From assembly GCA_944472155.2 (NCBI GenBank), contig OX235272.1, forward strand, positions 78,994,020 to 79,058,019: a DNA stretch of 64,000 nucleotides. The letters run 5' to 3'. Shown piece after piece: positions 58,740-64,000 of the stretch (its first letter is position 1; each line of letters begins with the position of its first letter). The notes under the pieces are model-generated. The model had not been told where the DNA came from. It did not search any database and saw nothing but the letters and a program-made list of their open reading frames with translations. The position numbers and the translations under genes are program-made. Source of the DNA: Trichobilharzia szidati (Eukaryota > Platyhelminthes > Trematoda > Strigeidida > Schistosomatidae).

Positions 58740-60360
58740 TTTTTGACAAATCACACAGTGTTGTACAGTAATATTAACTGATGACCACGTTTCGAGCACA
58801 AACTATTGCTTTTGATCATATCAAGTCACTCACACAACTTTTTACTTCATTTATATACATGAGTGGAATTGATTAGATATTTGAATCAAAATCAATATAG
58901 GATAATGTAAATTCAGAAATAATAATATTAGTGTTATCATTGAAATACAGTCAGATAGGAAATAAGACGAGTGTTTTTATAGTCATAATAAGTAACTTGT
59001 TAGAATGTTGTGATGTGTTTGAATTGAAATAGAATTTTGAGATTTGGCTGGCGGTAATAATATCTTCCATATTTCTGGTATTTGCATTGAGTCATTTCTG
59101 TTGCATGTGTCAGATGTAGATTCGATGAACCAGGATTCAGTAATCAATCTCTCTCTCCACCTACCTATATTACTTTTTAGAATTTTGACTCTGTCCCACC
59201 CACCCTACTGTGTGGTTGTGTGTTAATGCACGCATGCAGTGCAATTGCTCTGCTTCTTTTTTCTTACCTTAGCTAAATTCTTATGTTCTAACAATCTGAC
59301 GACTCCCGACCTACTAGTTTGACCTATGTAGTTGACTTAACTTACAGTTATTGCAGGGTGTTTTGTAAATTATATTATTTTGTCTAATTGGGTCAACCGA
59401 CAGAGTCCTTTAACCTACAGAGCTTGTCCCTGAGTGAGTTTGTAGGTTTGAATGCCACCCTAATTCCTGCTTTATTGAAAATCCTACGTAGGGTCTCAGA
59501 TGTCCCCTCCTTATATGGTAAAACTGTAGATGCCTTATATTCTCTCTTATTTATGTTATCATTATTAGTTTCGCCATTATTTTTATTTTGCTTTTGACCT
59601 TTTTTGATATTCCTAATGAATTTTATAGGATAGTTATTTAACACCAACGCCTCTTCTATCTGTTTCATTTCATCATTTAGGTCTTTTTTGTGCTACTTAG
59701 TGCTATTGCTCGGTTTGTTAGACACTTAACTAAGCCAGCCTTTACAGACAACGGATGAGATGAATTAAAGTCTAAATACCAATATTAGAATGCGTTGGCT
59801 TTTTATAAACGCTAGTGTGCAGTTTACCTTCTTCTGTTCGTTTGATTTTGCAATCTAACATTGCTCATTCGCCTTTTTCATTTTCTGATTTAAATGTAAA
59901 TTGTATCCCCTTCGCTAGTGAGTCTATGTGCGTCAAAAAGCTAGAGATATGTTCTGCTTTTAACACTGTGAAAGTGTCATCCACATATCTCCACCATATT
60001 TTTGGACTAGGATTAAATGTATTAGGAGCAGTATTTTCCCAGCTATCCATAAATATATCTGCTACGATAGGGTGACATTGGTGATCCATCACATCCCTGC
60101 ACCGTCTGTTTGTTTATATATTTTGCCCTGAAATTTAAAGACAGTAGGCGTAATGCATAACTGAATTCCTAAAATAATTTTCTCAATGGGCAGCTTTGTA
60201 CTATGACTAAGTTCTAGATCAGAAGTTAATTCCCTTTCAACTGTTTCGTAGACCATATTGATTGGTATGTTAGTGTACAGACTAGTTATATCAAAACTGA
60301 TGTTCTTTTTCTCATTATCCTTTAATTGAATGTTATTTAGTTTCTTTCTCATCATTTCAT
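58740..60360 (-). mobile_element. Penelope-like element, RT to GIY-YIG, 5'-truncated
   Basis: From 60355 downward: KNISFDITSLYTNIPINMVY (RT motif A), VFKFQGKIYKQTDGAGM, then after a frameshift HQCHPIVADIFMDSWENTAP and WWRYVDDTFTVLKAEHISSF (motif C), then INKREYKASTVLPYKEGTSE and TLRRIFNKAGIRVAFKPTNS. A decayed GIY-YIG segment near 59290-59340 precedes a terminal repeat homologous to 15021-15452. It lies inside the FOXRED1-like gene's fourth intron, antisense to the gene. Confidence 0.85.
58775..58830 (-). ncRNA. Hammerhead-like motif in PLE terminal region
   Basis: Minus: ATGATCA, a loose stem II (AGCA/TGCT), GAAAC, loop GTG, GTC, ATCAG. Homologous to the motif at 16553-16605. Position 3 is A and position 8 is C, so this copy should be inactive. 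Confidence 0.35.
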
Positions 60361-60379
60361 ATGAATGGTGTTATATACT

Positions 60380-60570
60380 ACTGGCTGACTGATATAAGTA
60401 GTTAGATGCACTACTGATGAGCTCGGCCCCAAGCTAGCTGCATAGGTATCCAGTGTTTAAATCAACTCGATCTAACTGGCTAGTAAGCGCTACTGGTTGA
60501 TATGAGTAGTATACAACTACTCATTTCAGCCAATCAGTAGTATATATGTAGTTTTATGCAAATATGCTCG
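60380..60570. repeat. Dispersed repeat shared with the window's right end
   Basis: Segments GTGTTTAAATCAACTCGATC, TGGCTAGTAAGCGCTAC and TACAACTACTCATTTCAGCC recur in diverged form at 63870-63960. No coding capacity or ends recognised. Confidence 0.5.
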
Positions 60571-61141
60571 CTTTTTTGATTGCCATTTATGTTATCAAGC
60601 AGATCATACATTATGATCTGAATAACTTCGATTTCCTAAAACAAACTGTGTTGAGATTTCACTCCTCGAACCGTGCAAATTGTAAATCGTGATTCAATTC
60701 GCAAATTATGAATTTGATCCACATTGTATGATACGTTTAGATTTGCAAACCAATACGCCTATCATTCAGTGTATAAATCTACACCTGCATACCCCTAGTA
60801 GCACCTTTTTCAATGTGAACATTAGTCTATTATATAAAGTGTTCTCAGTTTTCCTATGGAAGTGTTCTAGACATAAATACAGACGGTGCGAGGGGAATTT
60901 TTCAACTTACACTACTTTATTTTCCTTGAATATACACAATAGGTGAAGGAATGCTCATTTGTGCATAGCAAAGCACATTCAGACACTACTTTTATTTAGT
61001 TGGGTAGAATGTGTTAATCGTTGACCACCTATGCGTAAGCTAAGTTTCGACTTCTAGATAAGAAGTTTTCGACTGATACATACATCTTGGTTTTTGATGC
61101 ATATATATATATTTATATTGGAGTAGTCGAAGTAGTAGTGT

Positions 61142-61485
61142 TGTGGTGAGAGCTGTCTGTTACCCAAAATTGGTAGACAGCAGTTTACGTCAATGTTTAC
61201 GTCTCAAATCTTGGTCATGAGAAAAAAACAAGAATAAAGACTAACTCGACAACCAATCACACCAAACTTTGCGTGGGTGGATACGATTCGCAGATATATG
61301 GTCTGACCTTCAAAGAAATGGCCACAAAAAGATGACAGAATAACCTTCAGCAAGAAAACAACCAATCAGAAGACGCTGTTTCTCTGCTAATAATAACGAA
61401 TAATAATGTACATAAAAGTATACAAATATCTCTTGATTTCCTCAATAAATGATCTGTTGCCTGGCCCTTGTCTTCTGTCGTTACA
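61142..61485 (+). mobile_element. Solo LTR
   Basis: TGTGGTGAGAGCTGTC start, AATAAATG near 61445, TTCTGTCGTTACA end; same family as 23338-23689. Confidence 0.75.
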
Positions 61486-62154
61486 GTAGTAGTTATAATA
61501 GTGGTAGCTTTATTCTAAAGACAAATACGTGTATACACAATACAGAATCTTCAAGTAAACGAATAAGAAAATATTATATGAAGCATACTTCAATATTCTA
61601 CAATGTTCTTCCTCGATTGATTACAACAAAATGGGTTGGAGTAAATACAACACATTCGGATGGACAGAAAATTTAGTTAGTCTAGTAAATTTAAGCAGGC
61701 CATCGTTTTGAGTGAGGCGGAAATCTCAAGATTGTTAGTCTATAATGTAACACAAACCTGTGAACTCAATGATAGTTGGTTTATTCTAATAAAGTATTAG
61801 AAGCTTTTTACGGTAAATGTAAACAGTCTGATTGAAATTGACTGCACTTCCAATGACACAACCAATATCAACTGTCTTATCTTAAGCTGGGATATTTTTT
61901 TGAATCCAATGCCTATTTGTTTACTAACATGATTGTTTAATTTTTCTAGTACATTTTGCTTTATGTCAACTGTATTGTTATACTTATACTTTAATAACTA
62001 AATATCATAATACATTCTGAAGTCAACTTTCTATCCTAAATTTTATAAGTAAAAAATCTCTAGTTTAAAACAACCAACGAAAGACTTCACTGCATACCAA
62101 CTTCTTGAATTACAATGAATTTAATGCAGATAAACTGTAGGTAGATGGATGGAT

Positions 62155-63005
62155 GATAGATGGCAGAAATCTGGGAGTACTGGACAGCCATCTCTTTTGT
62201 CGGCCTGGTTTGGAACTCTTCACCAGTATGCACCCACCGCCAAAGTTTGAACCCAGGACCTTCTGGTTACAAGGCTAGCGAGCTCGCATACCATTCAGCC
62301 ACTGGGACCCGATTCAGCGGCTAGCCCATAAATTCTAACTTCTACCAATTCACGACATAGCGTGACCATTTCGCAATGTCTTCTTCGATGAGTTGCTGCC
62401 TCACCCTATTCAGGTAGTTAGTTGAGGTTCTAGTGGGAACTCGTGACCAGTATTTTACAGCAGGTTGAAGGTGAGGCAGTAACTCATTGAAGAAGATATT
62501 GCGAAGTGGTCGTGCTATTGTAACGACAGAAGGCAAGAGTCAGGCAACAGATCATTTGTTAAGGAAATCAACGCATATTTATATATTTGCATGTACATTA
62601 CTATGGATATTTAAGTAAACAAACACAGTCTTCCGATTGGTTGTTTCTCACGTAAAGTTAATCTTTCATCTATTTGTGACTGTTTCTTGAATGTTAAATC
62701 CTCTATATGTTAACTGCATCCGCCTACGCAAAGTCTGCTGTGGTCGGTTTTGAATCAATCTTTGTTCACATTTTCTCACGACAAATCTTGGGAACGTAAA
62801 TATTGACGTAAATTACTGTCTACCAATTTGGCTAGTAGACAGCTCTCACCACACTATGTCGTGAATGCACAGAAGTTAGAATTCATGGGCTAGCCGTTGA
62901 ATTGGGTCCCAGTGGCTTAACGGTTTAAGAGCTGACTAACCTTGCAACCGGAATGTCCTGGGTTCGAACCTTTCGGTGGGTGCATACTGTTGAAGAGCCC
63001 CAAAC
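62155..63005. mobile_element. SINE family B inverted dimer split by an LTR
   Basis: Left minus arm 62160-62345: complement of the module CTGGTGAAGAGTTCC...GGCTGTCCAGTAC and of a tRNA-Thr-like head with B box GGGTTCAAAC. Right plus arm 62880-63000: GGTCCCAGTGGCTTAACGGT, GGGTTCGAACC and a truncated module. The body sequence is interrupted at 62519 by a solo LTR. Confidence 0.75.
62519..62853 (-). mobile_element. Solo LTR nested in a SINE
   Basis: Reverse copy of the 23338-23689 family: TGTAACGACAGAAGG start on plus and TCTCACCACA end. CTAT occurs directly before (62515-62518) and directly after (62854-62857), a 4-bp target duplication. The SINE reads through the site as in the uninterrupted copy near 25005-25030. 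Confidence 0.85.
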
Positions 63006-63489
63006 CGTATTTTGTCAGTGTCCTTACCTAAAAGGATAATATCATCTGCATGCTCCAAATTAGAATGTCACCCCTCTCTCTCTGCTAACCATTTATTTTT
63101 CTGTGGAGTATCAAAGTCGGCTGGAGTTACTCTTATTAGTAAAGCTATAATGAAATTGAATAAAAGTGGTGACAGAGGTCATCACTGATGGAGACCACTT
63201 GTTATCCTTACTTATGTGTACACCTTAATTGTGAAAAACAAAAACAAGGTTTCTGACATAAATGATATTTTGAAGATCACAGTTATTAAGTATTCTTCTT
63301 CTAACTTCTCGTGGATATTTATTTCATCAGCTGAAAGTGGAAATGAAATCCTCTATTCTGACAATAAAAGATTTCCCTAATAAACATCATATCATAAAAA
63401 AGTATGCAAGATAATTGTCGTTCATTAAGGACTGTTCACAAAATAGTTTTTTTACGAAATATATATTCTCTATAGTTAGTTTGTAAGGA

Positions 63490-63758
63490 TTAGATTTGTT
63501 TCTTACGAGTTGATCACGGATTAGTAGAAGTTAGTATTCATGGGCTGGCCATTGAATCGGGTCCCAGTGGCTGAATGGTATACGAGCCAGCTTGCCTTGT
63601 AATCGAGAAGTCCTGGGTTCGAATCCCTGTGGCGGGGGATGCGTACTACCGATGATCCCCAAACTAGGATGAAACAACTGGCTGTCCAGTCCTCCCTGTG
63701 GCTGGTTTTCAATGGTTCTCTAACTAATATCAATCCGTGATCAACTCGTAAAAACATA
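63490..63758 (+). mobile_element. SINE family B, plus-strand unit
   Basis: Head GGTCCCAGTGGCTGAATGG, CTTGTAATCGAGAAGTCC, GGGTTCGAATCCC. Module CCGATGATCCCCAAACTAGG, ATGAAACAACTGGCTGTCC, with position 3 of the core not C and the stem III/cleavage part intact. It ends CAATCCGTGATCAACTCGTA next to an (AT)n tract at 63757-63771. Confidence 0.8.
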
Positions 63759-64000
63759 TATATATATATATATTCACTCTTAAATCAGTGTATTATACTA
63801 GCACGTGTGTAGTATGTGTTATCAGTTCTCCCGAATCTCTAACGATAATTTGGGATGGGGTTTGATCCGGTGTTTAAATCACTTCGATAATCTGCCTAGT
63901 AAGCACTACACTGGTTTGATGTCAACAGTACCCAACTCCTCATTTCAGTCAACCAGTAATGTGTGATTTCATGCAATTTTGTTCGCTCTCTTGATCGCCA

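Noticed and set aside
60405..60450. Hammerhead suggested by CTGATGAG
   Set aside because: No GAAA segment or pairing stem II follows; chance match to the seven-base core.
1..64000. CRISPR arrays, bacterial operons, riboswitches
   Set aside because: No direct-repeat/spacer arrays, Shine-Dalgarno-led gene runs or bacterial promoters; intron-exon structure and retroelements show animal DNA.

Overview
ORGANISM. This is AT-rich animal nuclear DNA, almost certainly from a blood fluke (Schistosoma or a close schistosomatid). The support is: a micro-exon gene (a secreted-protein gene class typical of schistosomes) with symmetric phase-1 exons of 15-69 nt; tiny introns of 37 and 47 bp at the 5' end of a mitochondrial gene; an Sm-alpha-like hammerhead-ribozyme SINE; Penelope-like elements (PLEs); and schistosome-type LINEs. 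A run of N at 54248-54345 marks a scaffold gap. The species cannot be fixed from the sequence alone.

LAYOUT. (1) 1-32447, minus strand: one micro-exon gene. Exon 1 (32390-32447) encodes a signal peptide. Two short 5' micro-exons and a 69-nt exon follow, then at least eleven 51-nt exons down to 621-671, all keeping phase 1. Most encode a Pro/Ala/His/Lys-rich 17-residue repeat of the type AAPTHAPVKPxxPHAH. The left end of the window is intron sequence of the same repeated unit, so the array continues off the window. The introns are packed with SINEs, LINE 3' ends, PLE pieces and solo LTRs. (2) 32.5-40.9 kb: no host gene seen; PLE and LINE remnants. (3) 40.9-53.5 kb: relatives of a SWIM zinc-finger (Mutator-like) family, a degenerate telomere-repeat tract, and two CR1/jockey-like LINEs, one nearly complete but frameshifted. 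(4) 53.5-57.9 kb: gap, repeats, and an unrecognised ORF pair. (5) 57940-58650, plus strand: four exons for the N-terminal ~192 residues of a FOXRED1-like FAD-dependent oxidoreductase (in other animals a mitochondrial complex I assembly factor). A long repeat-filled intron follows to the window end.

CENTRAL OBSERVATION. At least three tRNA-derived SINE families here end in a hammerhead-ribozyme fold: A, Sm-alpha-like; B, with a tRNA-Thr(TGT)-like head; C, with a tRNA-Cys(GCA)-like head. Two PLE families carry hammerhead-like modules as well. Families B and C recur as inverted dimers, in which tRNA head plus hammerhead points outward from a short centre. A fourth SINE family (D, tRNA-Gly(GCC)-like) has no hammerhead; instead it shares its 3' tail with the resident LINE. 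Calls rest on reading motifs, frames and repeat copies by eye. No database search or folding program was used.
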